Below, piece by piece: positions 34,377-42,904 of a stretch of 64,000 nt of DNA. The notes below the pieces were generated by a model. It searched no databases. It was given only the letters and a program-made list of their open reading frames with translations, and was not told where the DNA came from. The DNA is from Nocardiopsis metallicus (lineage in GTDB: Bacteria > Actinomycetota > Actinomycetes > Streptosporangiales > Streptosporangiaceae), in assembly GCF_014201115.1 (NCBI RefSeq), contig NZ_JACHDO010000001.1:6014001-6078000 (forward strand), given 5' to 3'. A program made the position numbers and the translations under genes. Each line of letters begins with the position of its first letter. Positions within the stretch are counted from its first letter, which is position 1.

Positions 34377-35939
34377 ATGGCGACCCCGCAGGGCGTCGAC
34401 GCCCCCGACACGTCGTCGGTCAAACGCGAGGAGAGGTCCTCGCACGTCATGACCCGCGGCCGGATCGTCGGCCTCGCCCTGGGCCCGGTGCTCGCCCTGG
34501 TGATCTACCTCCTCATGCCGGAGATGCCGCTGCCGCTCGGCGACGGCGAGACCGAGGAGGTCCTGTCGGTCAACGGAGCGGTGGTCGCGGCGATCACCGC
34601 CTGGATCGCCACCTGGTGGGCGACCGAGGCGATCCCGATCCCGGTGACCTCACTGCTTCCGCTGGTGCTCTTCCCCCTCATGGTGGACGGCACGGCCATC
34701 GGCGACGTGGCCCCCTCCTACGGATCCGACACGATCTTCCTCTTCATGGGCGGCTTCATGCTCGCCCTGGCCATGCAGAAGTGGAACCTCCACAAGCGCA
34801 TCGCCCTCACGATCGTCTCCAGGGTCGGATCGAACACGGTCGGCCTGATCGGTGGCTTCATGATCGCCACCGGCTTCATCTCCATGTGGGTGTCCAACAC
34901 CGCCACAGCCGTGATGATGCTGCCGGTCGGCCTCTCCGTCATCGCGCTGATCGCCCAGTTCCGGGGCGGCCGCACGGACGCGAACTTCGCCACCGCCCTC
35001 ATGCTGGGCATCGCCTACGCCGCCTCCATCGGCTCCGTCTCCACCCTCATCGGAACCCCGCCCAACGTCCTGATGGTCGGCTACCTCAACGACATCCACG
35101 ACATCCAGATCGGCTTCGGCCAGTGGATGATGGCCGGCGTGCCGCTGGCGGTCATCTTCATGCTCATCGCGTGGTTCGTGCTCACCCGCCTCTTCAAGCC
35201 GTCCATCAGGAAGGTCGAGGGGGCACAGGAGCTCATCCGCGACGAGCTCGACCAGATGGGGCGGATGTCCCGCGGTGAGAAGCTGGTCCTCGCGATCTTC
35301 GCCTTCGCCGCGCTGTCCTGGATCTTCGTCCCGATGATCGCCGACATCGAGCGGGTGGCCTCCGTCGCGCCGTGGCTCGGCAGTGTGAGCGACGCCGGCA
35401 TCGCGATGACCGTCGCCGTCCTGCTCTTCGTCATCCCGGTGGACAAGAGGACCCAGCTGCTCGACTGGGACACCGCGGTCAAGCTCCCCTGGGGCGTCCT
35501 GCTGCTCTTCGGCGGCGGCCTGGCCATCTCCGCCCAGTTCACCAACTCCGGCCTGAGCTCCTGGATCGGCGGGCAGGTCTCCTTCCTGTCTGGCGTGCCC
35601 GTCTGGGTGCTGATCATGGCTGTCGCCGCACTCGTCCTCTTCCTCACCGAGCTCACCAGCAACACGGCCACGGCGGCGACCTTCCTGCCGATCATGGGCG
35701 GTGTGGCGATGGGTATGGACGTCGACGTCCTCGCCCTGGTGGTCCCGGTCGCGCTCGCCGCCACCATGGCCTTCATGCTCCCGGTGGCGACCCCGCCGAA
35801 CGCGATCGCCTTCGGGTCGGGCTACGTCAAGATCGGCGAGATGATCAGAGGCGGAGTGTGGCTCAACCTGGCCGCCCTCCTGTGCGTCTTGGCCACCATG
35901 TACGGGCTGATGACCTGGGCCCTGGGGATCTCCCTGTAG
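34377..35939 (+). CDS. DASS/SLC13-family anion:Na+ symporter
   Basis: This 520-residue polytopic protein with about 11-12 hydrophobic segments belongs to the divalent anion:sodium symporter family (di- or tricarboxylates). The two symmetry-related Ser-Asn-Thr motifs that build the Na+ and substrate sites are present as SNTATAVMM (near residue 174) and SNTATAATF (near 428), with the matching GTPPN (near 228) and ATPPNA (near 472) motifs. An N-terminal soluble stretch of about 25 residues precedes helix 1. ATG 34377 has GGAGGAGG upstream. Confidence 0.93.
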   Translation: MATPQGVDAPDTSSVKREERSSHVMTRGRIVGLALGPVLALVIYLLMPEMPLPLGDGETEEVLSVNGAVVAAITAWIATWWATEAIPIPVTSLLPLVLFPLMVDGTAIGDVAPSYGSDTIFLFMGGFMLALAMQKWNLHKRIALTIVSRVGSNTVGLIGGFMIATGFISMWVSNTATAVMMLPVGLSVIALIAQFRGGRTDANFATALMLGIAYAASIGSVSTLIGTPPNVLMVGYLNDIHDIQIGFGQWMMAGVPLAVIFMLIAWFVLTRLFKPSIRKVEGAQELIRDELDQMGRMSRGEKLVLAIFAFAALSWIFVPMIADIERVASVAPWLGSVSDAGIAMTVAVLLFVIPVDKRTQLLDWDTAVKLPWGVLLLFGGGLAISAQFTNSGLSSWIGGQVSFLSGVPVWVLIMAVAALVLFLTELTSNTATAATFLPIMGGVAMGMDVDVLALVVPVALAATMAFMLPVATPPNAIAFGSGYVKIGEMIRGGVWLNLAALLCVLATMYGLMTWALGISL

Positions 35940-35987
35940 GCCCACCGACCACGGGCCGCGCGAAGTAGAGAGCGGGCGGCCCCTTCC

Positions 35988-36025
35988 CCGGGACGGCGTT
36001 TCACCTCTCCCGAACGCCGTCCCGG
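35988..36025 (+). terminator. terminator hairpin after the DASS gene
   Basis: A perfect 13-bp stem (CCGGGACGGCGTT 35988-36000 with AACGCCGTCCCGG 36013-36025) around a 12-nt loop, 48 nt after the stop. No T-run follows. Confidence 0.65.
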
Positions 36026-36138
36026 CACTCCCACGGGCGCTCCTCCCGGTTCCGTCATCGTTCACCGGAACCAGGAGGGGCGCCCTGTTCGTGCGCCCGG
36101 GGGACGGCGCGCCCCGGTGTGAGCTCCCGGCCAGGCGC

Positions 36139-36198
36139 GAAACACACCGAAACACAGGGAAACCCAGGCTTCACCGTGCGACAGGGTTCGTGAAACAC
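36139..36198. promoter_or_regulatory. phased GAAACAC repeats upstream of the GntR gene
   Basis: GAAACAC occurs at 36139 and 36149, with GAAACCC at 36159: exactly one helical turn apart. A fourth copy lies at 36192. All lie within 82 nt upstream of the GntR start, so an activator or repressor array is plausible. Confidence 0.45.
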
Positions 36199-36220
36199 GG
36201 GCTTCCTAGCGTCTGGGCCC

Positions 36221-36943
36221 ATGGACACACCGATGTATACACGGCCGACCGGCGCCGAGGAGGGCACCCTCTCCCGACGCGACCGTGTCTACGCCCTGAT
36301 GCGTGAGGAGGTCCTGAGCGGCCGCGTCACTCCGCACACCCGCCTGGGCGAGGTCCGCCTCGCCGAACGCTTCGGGGTCTCCCGCACCCCCGTCCGCGAG
36401 GCCCTGGCCCGACTCCACTCCGACGGCCTGGTCGAGCGCCGAGACAACGGCTTCTACGTGGCCGTCCCCAACCTCGCCGAGCTGCGCGACCTCTACGAGC
36501 TCCGGGTCGCCCTCGAACTGCGCGGGATCGCCCGTGCCATAGAGGACCGGGCCATCCGGCACGACCCGCGGATCCTGGTCGCCGAACTGGAGCGCTGGGA
36601 GAAGCTGAGCGCCGATCCCCCCGAACCCGACCCCTCGTTCGTCCTCCTCGACGAGGAGTTCCACGCCGCCCTGTCCCGGGCCTCCGGCAACGGCGCCCTC
36701 ACCGAGTCCCTGATCTCGGTCAACCAGCGGATCCGCCGCGTGCGCATGTACGACTTCCTCACCGAGGACCGGATCACCTCGACCATCAGCGAGCACCTCC
36801 AGATCGTCGAGCACCTGCGCGCCGACGAACTCGACGCCGCCTACCGCGCTCTGCACGAGCACGTCGGCGCGTCCATGGAGGTCGTCCTGGAACGCGCCCA
36901 GCGCGCCCTGGTCCAGATGGCGCTGCACTCCGACCTCTACTGA
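36221..36943 (+). CDS. GntR-family regulator with FCD domain
   Basis: This 240-residue regulator has a GntR winged helix (about 18-85; LGEVRLAERFGVSRTPVREALARL is the diagnostic helix pair) and an all-helical FCD ligand domain (about 95-225) with the conserved D...H...H metal/ligand residues in the LLDEEFHAALSRASGN and ISEHLQIVEHLRA segments. FCD regulators bind small carboxylates. It lies 68 nt upstream of urea carboxylase on the same strand and is the probable regulator of urea degradation. ATG 36221 has no clear Shine-Dalgarno. Confidence 0.92.
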   Translation: MDTPMYTRPTGAEEGTLSRRDRVYALMREEVLSGRVTPHTRLGEVRLAERFGVSRTPVREALARLHSDGLVERRDNGFYVAVPNLAELRDLYELRVALELRGIARAIEDRAIRHDPRILVAELERWEKLSADPPEPDPSFVLLDEEFHAALSRASGNGALTESLISVNQRIRRVRMYDFLTEDRITSTISEHLQIVEHLRADELDAAYRALHEHVGASMEVVLERAQRALVQMALHSDLY

Positions 36944-37011
36944 ACCCCCGCGCCCTCCACCCCTCGCGATCCCGACCGCCAGCCTCAGCCTCCGACCAGA
37001 GGGAGAGCCCC

Positions 37012-40000
37012 GTGTTCGACTCCGTGCTCGTCGCCAACCGCGGCGAGATCGCCTGCCGCATCATCCGCTCCGCACGTGAACTCGGCCTGCGCACCGTCGC
37101 CGTCTACTCCGACGCCGACGCGGGCGCGCCGCACACCCGGACGGCCGACGAGGCCGTCCGCCTCGGCCCGGCCCCCGCCGCCGAGAGCTACCTCAACATC
37201 GAGCGCGTCCTCGCGGCCGCCGCCGAGACCGGTGCCGGTGCCGTCCACCCGGGCTACGGGTTCCTGTCCGAGAGCGCGGAGTTCGCGCACGCCGTGGAGG
37301 CCGCCGGGCTGGTGTTCGTCGGCCCCGAACCGCGCCACCTGGAGGAGTTCGGCGACAAGCACACCGCCCGCAAGGCCGCGGCCGCCGCCGGGCTGCCGAT
37401 GGTGGCGGGCAGCGAGACCCTGCCCGACGTGGAGCAGGCCCTCACCGCCGCGGAGCGGATCGGCTACCCGGTGATCCTCAAGTCCACCTCGGGCGGCGGC
37501 GGGATCGGCCTGCGCCCCTGCTTCGACGAGGAGGCGCTGCGCTCCGCCTTCGATCAGGTCAGCCGGATGGCGCAGACGCACTTCGGCGGCGGCGGGGTGT
37601 TCGTGGAACGCTTCGTGTCCAGGGCCCGGCACATCGAGGTGCAGGTCTTCGGCGACGGCCACGGCAACGTGGTCACCCTCGGAGACCGCGACTGCTCCCT
37701 GCAGCGGCGCAACCAGAAGGTCGTGGAGGAGGCGCCCGCCCCGGGGCTGCCGGACGCGCTGCGCGCCGAGCTGCACCGCACCGCCCGTGAACTCTGCTCC
37801 GGGGTGTCCTACCGCAGTGCCGGGACCGTGGAGTTCGTCTACGACGTGGAACGGGGGGAAGCCTCCTTCCTGGAGGTCAACACCCGCCTCCAGGTGGAGC
37901 ACCCGGTCACCGAGGAGATCACCGGGGTGGACCTGGTGGCCTGGATGCTGCGCCTGGCCCGCGGCGAGGACGTACTCGACGGTGTTCCGGCTCAAGGGCC
38001 GGAGCGCGTCGGCCACGCCGTGGAGGCCCGCGTGTACGCGGAGGACCCGGCGCACGACTTCCGGCCCAGCTCCGGGCTGCTCACCCGGGTGGAGGCGCCC
38101 GCCGACGTCCGCGTGGACGGCTGGGTGGAGACCGGACAGCGGGTGACCAGCGACTACGACCCCATGCTGGCCAAGGTCATCGTGCGCGGCGACGACCGCG
38201 AGGACGCCCTTGGACGACTCAGCCGGGCCCTGTCCCAGACCCGGATCGACGGGGTGCAGACCAACCTGGGGCTGCTGCGCGCCCTGAGCGCCCACCCGGA
38301 CGTGCGCGCCCTCGCGCACACCACCGCCACCTGCGGCGGCGTCGGCGACCCCGAACCGCGCATCGAGGTGGAGCGCGCGGGCACCCTGACCACCGTCCAG
38401 GACTTCCCGGGCCGCACCGGGTACTGGCAGGTGGGCGTACCGCCGTCGGGCGCGATGGACGACCTGTCGCTGCGCCTGGGCAACACGGCTGTGGGCAACC
38501 CCGAGGGCACCGCGGGCCTGGAGTGCACGATGGAGGGCCCGGCGCTGCGCTTCACCCACAGCACGACGGTGTGCGTGGCCGGCGCTCCGGCCGACGTCAC
38601 GGTGGACGGCGAGCCGGTGCCGCAGTGGGAGCCGGTGGTCGTGCCCGCCGGGGCGCTGCTGGACGTGGGACCGGCGAAGGGGCCGGGCATGCGCACGTAC
38701 GTGCTGGTTCAGGGCGGACTGGACGTCCCCGAGTACCTGGGCAGCGCGTCCACGTTCACTGCCGGTGAGTACGGCGGGCACGCGGGGCGGGCGCTGCGGC
38801 TGGGTGACGTGCTCAGGGCCAACCCGCTCCCCGCGAACCCACCCGCGACCGCCCCGGTCCCCGACGCCGACCGCCCCGACTTCCGGGCGCCCGCGGACGC
38901 TGGTGACGGGGACGGCACGCACTGGGACATCGAGGTCTCCGAGGGCCCGCACGCCGCACCTGACTTCCTCACCCGGGAGGGGCTGGCCGACTTCTACGCC
39001 ACCTCCTGGCGGGTGCACCCGCAGTCCGCCCGCAACGGCGTGCGGCTGTCCGGGCCCAAGCAGACCTGGGCCCGCCCGGACGGCGGCCAGGCCGGGCTGC
39101 ACCCCTCCAACGTGCACGACACCGCCTACTCCATCGGCGCGGTCAACCTCTCCGGCGACACGCCCGTGCTGCTCGGCCCGGACGGGCCCAGCCTCGGCGG
39201 GTTCGTCTGCCCGGTCACCGTGGTGAGCGGCTCGCGCTGGAAGGTCGGCCAGCTCCGCCCCGGCGACACCGTCCGGTTCCACCCGGTCACCGAGGCCGCC
39301 GCCGAGAAGCTGCACACCGCCCCGGTCTCCGCGCCGCTGCTGCGCTCCACCGGGGCCGACGGCGACGACGGCGTCCTGGCCCGCGTCCCCGCCGGTGAGG
39401 GCACCCCCGAGGTCACCTACCGGCGCGGCGGCCACGACAACATCCTGGTCGAATACGGGCCGATGGTGCTCGACCTGGGGCTCCGGATGCGCGTGCACGC
39501 CCTGATGGCCGCGCTCGACCAGGCCGCGCCCGCCGGGATCGTGGACACCACCCCGGGGGTACGCTCGCTGCACCTGCACACCGACCCCGAGGTGCTGCCG
39601 CTGCGCACCCTCCTCGGTCTGCTCCAGGAGATCGAGGCACAGCTTCCGCCCACCGCCCGGCTGCGGGTGCCCAGCCGGACCCTGCACCTGCCGATGTCCT
39701 TCGACGACCCCTCCATCCACGAGGCCATCGCGCGCTACGAGACCGGGGTGCGCGACGACGCGCCCTGGAACCCGGACAACATCGAGTTCATCCGCCGGAT
39801 CAACGGCCTGGACTCCGTGGACCAGGTGCGGGACATCGTCTTCGACGCCTCCTACCTGGTGCTGGGCCTGGGTGACGTGTACCTGGGCGCGCCCGCCGCG
39901 ACCCCGCTGGACCCGCGCCACCGGCTGGTCACCACCAAGTACAGCCCCGCGCGGACCTGGACGCCCGAGGCGGGGGTGGGGATCGGCGGCGCCTACCTGT

Positions 40001-40632
40001 GCGTGTACGGGATGGAGAGCCCCGGCGGCTACCAGCTGATCGGGCGCACCGTGCCGATCTGGTCCGGGCTGCGCCAGTACGGCCGGTTCGAGCCGGGGAC
40101 CCCGTGGCTGCTGCGGTTCTTCGACCAGATCACCTGGTACCCGGTGGAGCACGAGGAGCTGCTGGACATCCGGGCCGACCTGCTCGCCGGACGCCACGAG
40201 CTCCAGGTGGCCGAGGGCGAGTTCGTGCTCGCCGACCACGAGCGCTTCCTTGCCGAGAACGCCGACTCCATCAAGGAGTTCGAGCGTAGGCAGGCCACCG
40301 CCTTCGAGGAGGAGCGGCAGCGCTGGGAGGCCGCGGGCGAGTTCGAGGACAAGCCCGAACCCGAGCCGGTGGCGCTCGCCGGGGAGCTGGAGCTTCCGTC
40401 CGGTGCGTCCCTGGTGGAGGCGCCGCTGTCCGCGAGCGTCTGGAAGGTGGACGTGGAACCGGGGGAGACTGTCGAGGAGGGGCAGCCCATCGTCCGCCTG
40501 GAGGCCATGAAGTTGGAGGTGGTGGTTCGGGCGCCCTCGGCCGGAACCGTCGCCGAGATCCTCGTCAGCCCCGGCCAGCACCTGGACCCGGGGCGCGCCA
40601 TGGCCGTCATCACCCGAGGAGAAGCCGCCTGA
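37012..40632 (+). CDS. uca: urea carboxylase (biotin-dependent)
   Basis: This 1206-residue single-chain enzyme carboxylates urea to allophanate using ATP and bicarbonate. The order is biotin carboxylase N-domain (1-110), ATP-grasp (115-320), C-domain (335-440), AHS2/KipA-like carboxyltransferase part (about 445-760), AHS1/KipI-like part (about 800-1010), a linker and a biotinyl domain. The biotin site is EAMKLE with Lys1167. Length and order match known bacterial urea carboxylases. GTG 37012 has GAGGGAGA upstream. The stop overlaps the allophanate hydrolase start by 1 nt, so the two steps of the pathway are coupled. Confidence 0.97.
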   Translation: MFDSVLVANRGEIACRIIRSARELGLRTVAVYSDADAGAPHTRTADEAVRLGPAPAAESYLNIERVLAAAAETGAGAVHPGYGFLSESAEFAHAVEAAGLVFVGPEPRHLEEFGDKHTARKAAAAAGLPMVAGSETLPDVEQALTAAERIGYPVILKSTSGGGGIGLRPCFDEEALRSAFDQVSRMAQTHFGGGGVFVERFVSRARHIEVQVFGDGHGNVVTLGDRDCSLQRRNQKVVEEAPAPGLPDALRAELHRTARELCSGVSYRSAGTVEFVYDVERGEASFLEVNTRLQVEHPVTEEITGVDLVAWMLRLARGEDVLDGVPAQGPERVGHAVEARVYAEDPAHDFRPSSGLLTRVEAPADVRVDGWVETGQRVTSDYDPMLAKVIVRGDDREDALGRLSRALSQTRIDGVQTNLGLLRALSAHPDVRALAHTTATCGGVGDPEPRIEVERAGTLTTVQDFPGRTGYWQVGVPPSGAMDDLSLRLGNTAVGNPEGTAGLECTMEGPALRFTHSTTVCVAGAPADVTVDGEPVPQWEPVVVPAGALLDVGPAKGPGMRTYVLVQGGLDVPEYLGSASTFTAGEYGGHAGRALRLGDVLRANPLPANPPATAPVPDADRPDFRAPADAGDGDGTHWDIEVSEGPHAAPDFLTREGLADFYATSWRVHPQSARNGVRLSGPKQTWARPDGGQAGLHPSNVHDTAYSIGAVNLSGDTPVLLGPDGPSLGGFVCPVTVVSGSRWKVGQLRPGDTVRFHPVTEAAAEKLHTAPVSAPLLRSTGADGDDGVLARVPAGEGTPEVTYRRGGHDNILVEYGPMVLDLGLRMRVHALMAALDQAAPAGIVDTTPGVRSLHLHTDPEVLPLRTLLGLLQEIEAQLPPTARLRVPSRTLHLPMSFDDPSIHEAIARYETGVRDDAPWNPDNIEFIRRINGLDSVDQVRDIVFDASYLVLGLGDVYLGAPAATPLDPRHRLVTTKYSPARTWTPEAGVGIGGAYLCVYGMESPGGYQLIGRTVPIWSGLRQYGRFEPGTPWLLRFFDQITWYPVEHEELLDIRADLLAGRHELQVAEGEFVLADHERFLAENADSIKEFERRQATAFEEERQRWEAAGEFEDKPEPEPVALAGELELPSGASLVEAPLSASVWKVDVEPGETVEEGQPIVRLEAMKLEVVVRAPSAGTVAEILVSPGQHLDPGRAMAVITRGEAA

Positions 40633-42386
40633 TGCCCACGCCCACCGAGCCCACACCCACCGAGCCCACACCCACCGAGCCCACACCCACCGAGCCCACA
40701 CCCACCGAAAGAGTGCACGCCGCCTACCGTCGGATCGCCGAGGCTGACCGGCCGGAGGTCTGGATCACGCTGCGCCCCGAAGGCGAGCTGGCGGTGGAGG
40801 CCAAGGCGCTGGAGGAGCGCCTGGCCTCGGGTGAGACGCTGCCACTGGCGGGAACGCTCGTCGCGGTCAAGGACAACATCGACGTCGCCGGTCTGCCCAC
40901 CACCGCCGCCCACCCCGGTTTCGCGTACACACCCCGGGAGAGCGCGACCGCCGTGGAGCGGCTGGTCACGGCGGGGACGCTGGTGCTCGGCAAGACCAAC
41001 CTGGACCAGTTCGCCACCGGCCTGGTGGGGACCCGCAGCCCCTACGGCGCCGTGCGCAACGCCCTCGACCCCACCCGGGTCTCCGGCGGCTCCAGCTCGG
41101 GCTCGGCCGTGGCGGTTGCCCTGGGGATCGCCGACTTCTCCCTGGGTACCGACACCGCCGGCTCCGGCCGGGTGCCCGCCGCCCTGCACGGGATCGTCGG
41201 CCTCAAGCCGACCCTCGGCCTGGTCCCCAACACGGGGGTGGTGCCCGCCGCCAAGCCCTACGACACCGTCACCGTCTTCGCTCCGGACCTGGCCACCGGC
41301 CAGCGCGCCCTCGCGGTGATGACCGGTCCCGACCCCGAGGACCCGGCCAGCCGACCCTGGCCCGCCGACGTCCGCCTGGCTCCACGCGACCCGGCCCGGG
41401 TCGCGGTTCCCACCACCGAAGGCCTGTCCGCGCTCAGCGACGCCGAACGCGAAGCCTTCCACAGGGCCGCCGCCCGGCTCACCGACGCGGGTGTGTCGGT
41501 GGAGAGCGTCGACATCACCCCGCTCCTGGAGGCCGCCCGGCTGCTCTACGACGGCGCGCTGGTCGCCGAACGCCACGCGGCCGTAGGCGAGTTCCTCGCC
41601 GCGCACCCCGAAGGCGCCGACCCCACGGTCGCCGGGATCATCCTGTCCGCCGCGGAGCTGCCCGCCACCGCACTCGCGGCAGACCAGCACCGCCTGACCG
41701 CTTACAAGGCGACCGCCCGCGCGCTCCTGAGCGGCTTCGACGGCCTGCTGCTGCCGACCACCGTCGGACACCCCACCCTGGCCGAGGTGGCCGCCGACCC
41801 GGTGGGGGTCAACTCCCGGCTGGGCACCTACACCAACTTCGTCAACCTCCTGGACCTCGCCGCCGTCGCCGTTCCCGCCGGTATCGCCGACGGCCACCCG
41901 TTCGGGGTCACCGTGGTCACGAACGCCTTCGAGGACCAGGTGGCCCTGGACCTGGCCGGACTCCTCAACGAAGAGGAGCCCGGCCGGGTCCAACCCGCCA
42001 ACGGCCTGGAACTGGCGGTCTTCGGCGCCCACCTGCGCGGCCAGCCCCTCAACCACCAGCTCACCGGACTCGGCGCCCGCTTCCTGGAGGCGACCACCAC
42101 CAGCGAGGACTACCGACTGTTCGCCCTCGCCACCACGCCGCCCAAACCCGGCCTGCTGCGGGTGAACAGCGGCGGTTCGGCACTGCGCTGCGAGGTCTGG
42201 TCGATCTCCCCGGCCGGACTCGGCGCGTTCCTTGCTGCTCTGCCCGCCCCCATGTCCCTCGGCGCGGTCACTCTCGCCGACGACCGTACCGTGGTCGGCT
42301 TCGGTTGCGACCCGGCGGCTGCCGAGGGAGCCGAGGACATCACCCACCACGGCGGCTGGCTCGCCTACCGCGAGTCCCTCACCTAG
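40632..42386 (+). CDS. atzF: allophanate hydrolase (amidase superfamily)
   Basis: This 584-residue enzyme converts allophanate to ammonia and CO2, completing urea breakdown with the upstream carboxylase. The amidase triad is Lys80 (VAVKDNIDV), cis-Ser154 (SGGSSSGSA) and nucleophile Ser178 (TDTAGSGRVPA). The C-terminal AtzF-type domain (about 450-584: LAVFGAHLRGQPLNHQL) is present. The N-terminus is unusual: five Pro-Thr-Pro-Thr-Glu repeats come directly after the start Met, encoded by a 15-nt tandem repeat. The true start could lie after the repeat, but no good alternative site is visible. Confidence 0.95.
   Translation: MPTPTEPTPTEPTPTEPTPTEPTPTERVHAAYRRIAEADRPEVWITLRPEGELAVEAKALEERLASGETLPLAGTLVAVKDNIDVAGLPTTAAHPGFAYTPRESATAVERLVTAGTLVLGKTNLDQFATGLVGTRSPYGAVRNALDPTRVSGGSSSGSAVAVALGIADFSLGTDTAGSGRVPAALHGIVGLKPTLGLVPNTGVVPAAKPYDTVTVFAPDLATGQRALAVMTGPDPEDPASRPWPADVRLAPRDPARVAVPTTEGLSALSDAEREAFHRAAARLTDAGVSVESVDITPLLEAARLLYDGALVAERHAAVGEFLAAHPEGADPTVAGIILSAAELPATALAADQHRLTAYKATARALLSGFDGLLLPTTVGHPTLAEVAADPVGVNSRLGTYTNFVNLLDLAAVAVPAGIADGHPFGVTVVTNAFEDQVALDLAGLLNEEEPGRVQPANGLELAVFGAHLRGQPLNHQLTGLGARFLEATTTSEDYRLFALATTPPKPGLLRVNSGGSALRCEVWSISPAGLGAFLAALPAPMSLGAVTLADDRTVVGFGCDPAAAEGAEDITHHGGWLAYRESLT
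40635..40709 (+). repeat. 15-nt tandem repeat x5 encoding (PTPTE)5
   Basis: Five head-to-tail copies of CCCACRCCCACCGAR, starting one codon after the allophanate hydrolase ATG. The unit is a multiple of three, so copy-number change would alter only linker length. Confidence 0.95.
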
Positions 42387-42409
42387 CCACCCCTCCCGCA
42401 ACCCCCTGG

Positions 42410-42446
42410 CGCCGAAGGCCCCGCCACCCGGCGGGGTTCTTCGGCG
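42410..42446 (+). terminator. terminator hairpin of the urea operon
   Basis: CGCCGAA (42410-42416) pairs with TTCGGCG (42440-42446), with an inner CCCCGCC/GGCGGGG stem, 24 nt after the stop. A second hairpin (GGCAGCC/GGCTGCC, 42455-42472) follows. Confidence 0.65.
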
Positions 42447-42488
42447 TGCCCGCGGGCAGCCCTTCGGCTGCCTTCGGCCGGTGCGGGG

Positions 42489-42568
42489 ACGGTGCGCCAC
42501 GGGGACGGTGCGGGGTGGTGCGAGACGGTGCGCCGCGGGAACGGTGCGGGGTGGTGCGAGACGGTGCG
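42489..42568. repeat. GGTGCG-rich tandem repeat
   Basis: A 28-nt word is repeated exactly (42505-42532 and 42541-42568, period 36), with a partial copy at 42489-42504. The core is ACGGTGCGGGGTGGTGCGAG. It is non-coding. Confidence 0.85.
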
Positions 42569-42636
42569 GTATGGTCCGGGGCCCGAAACCCGCGCTCGGA
42601 ACTGTCCGCTGTGTCCCCAACCTCCAGACCCCCGGT

Positions 42637-42690
42637 GATCTTGCTACCAGGGGCAAGTTCGGCGCCGAACTCGCCCCTGGTAGCAAGATC
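42637..42690. repeat. 54-nt near-perfect palindrome
   Basis: Outer arms of 18 nt (GATCTTGCTACCAGGGGC, 42637-42654, with its exact complement at 42673-42690) enclose a 16-nt perfect palindrome, AGTTCGGCGCCGAACT (42656-42671). Only one base pair of the 27 is mismatched. No T-run follows. It lies about 250 nt after the urea operon and about 150 nt before the IS110 element. Confidence 0.95.
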
Positions 42691-42817
42691 TACTGGTTCA
42701 CCATGGTGGGTGTCGGGAGGGTTTCGACGGGAGCCGCCCGGCAGCGGCGCTGGGGTGACTCCAGCAAGATCTGTCCCGCGTGGACCTATCGATGACCTGT
42801 CCACCAGCGCTCGCAGG

Positions 42818-42904
42818 CCAAGGCCCTGGCCGCGGGAGTGACCTCATAGAAGCCTGTGCAGCCGATAACTCACAGTAGATCTGTCCCCCGGGCCAGGGCC
42901 CTGG
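42818..42904 (+). ncRNA. candidate IS110 bridge-RNA-like structure
   Basis: CCAAGGCCCTGGCCGCGGGA (42818-42837) pairs with 42885-42904 with one bulge and one mismatch. The enclosed loop contains a second hairpin, CTGTG/CACAG (42854-42858, 42871-42875). It overlaps the left end of the IS110 element, directly upstream of the transposase. IS110 elements encode a structured guide (bridge) RNA in a non-coding end; identifying this structure as that RNA is inference. Confidence 0.4.

Noticed and set aside
36985..40701. 1238-codon minus-strand ORF opposite urea carboxylase
   Set aside because: It exactly mirrors a confident gene, is rich in Arg/Gly/His/Val without any domain, and results from high GC at third codon positions.
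42505..42568. Possible CRISPR-like repeats
   Set aside because: Only two full copies, 8-nt spacing and no cas genes.
40029..42686. 885-codon minus-strand ORF opposite allophanate hydrolase
   Set aside because: Shadow frame of the amidase gene; low-complexity Gly/Arg composition and no ribosome-binding site.
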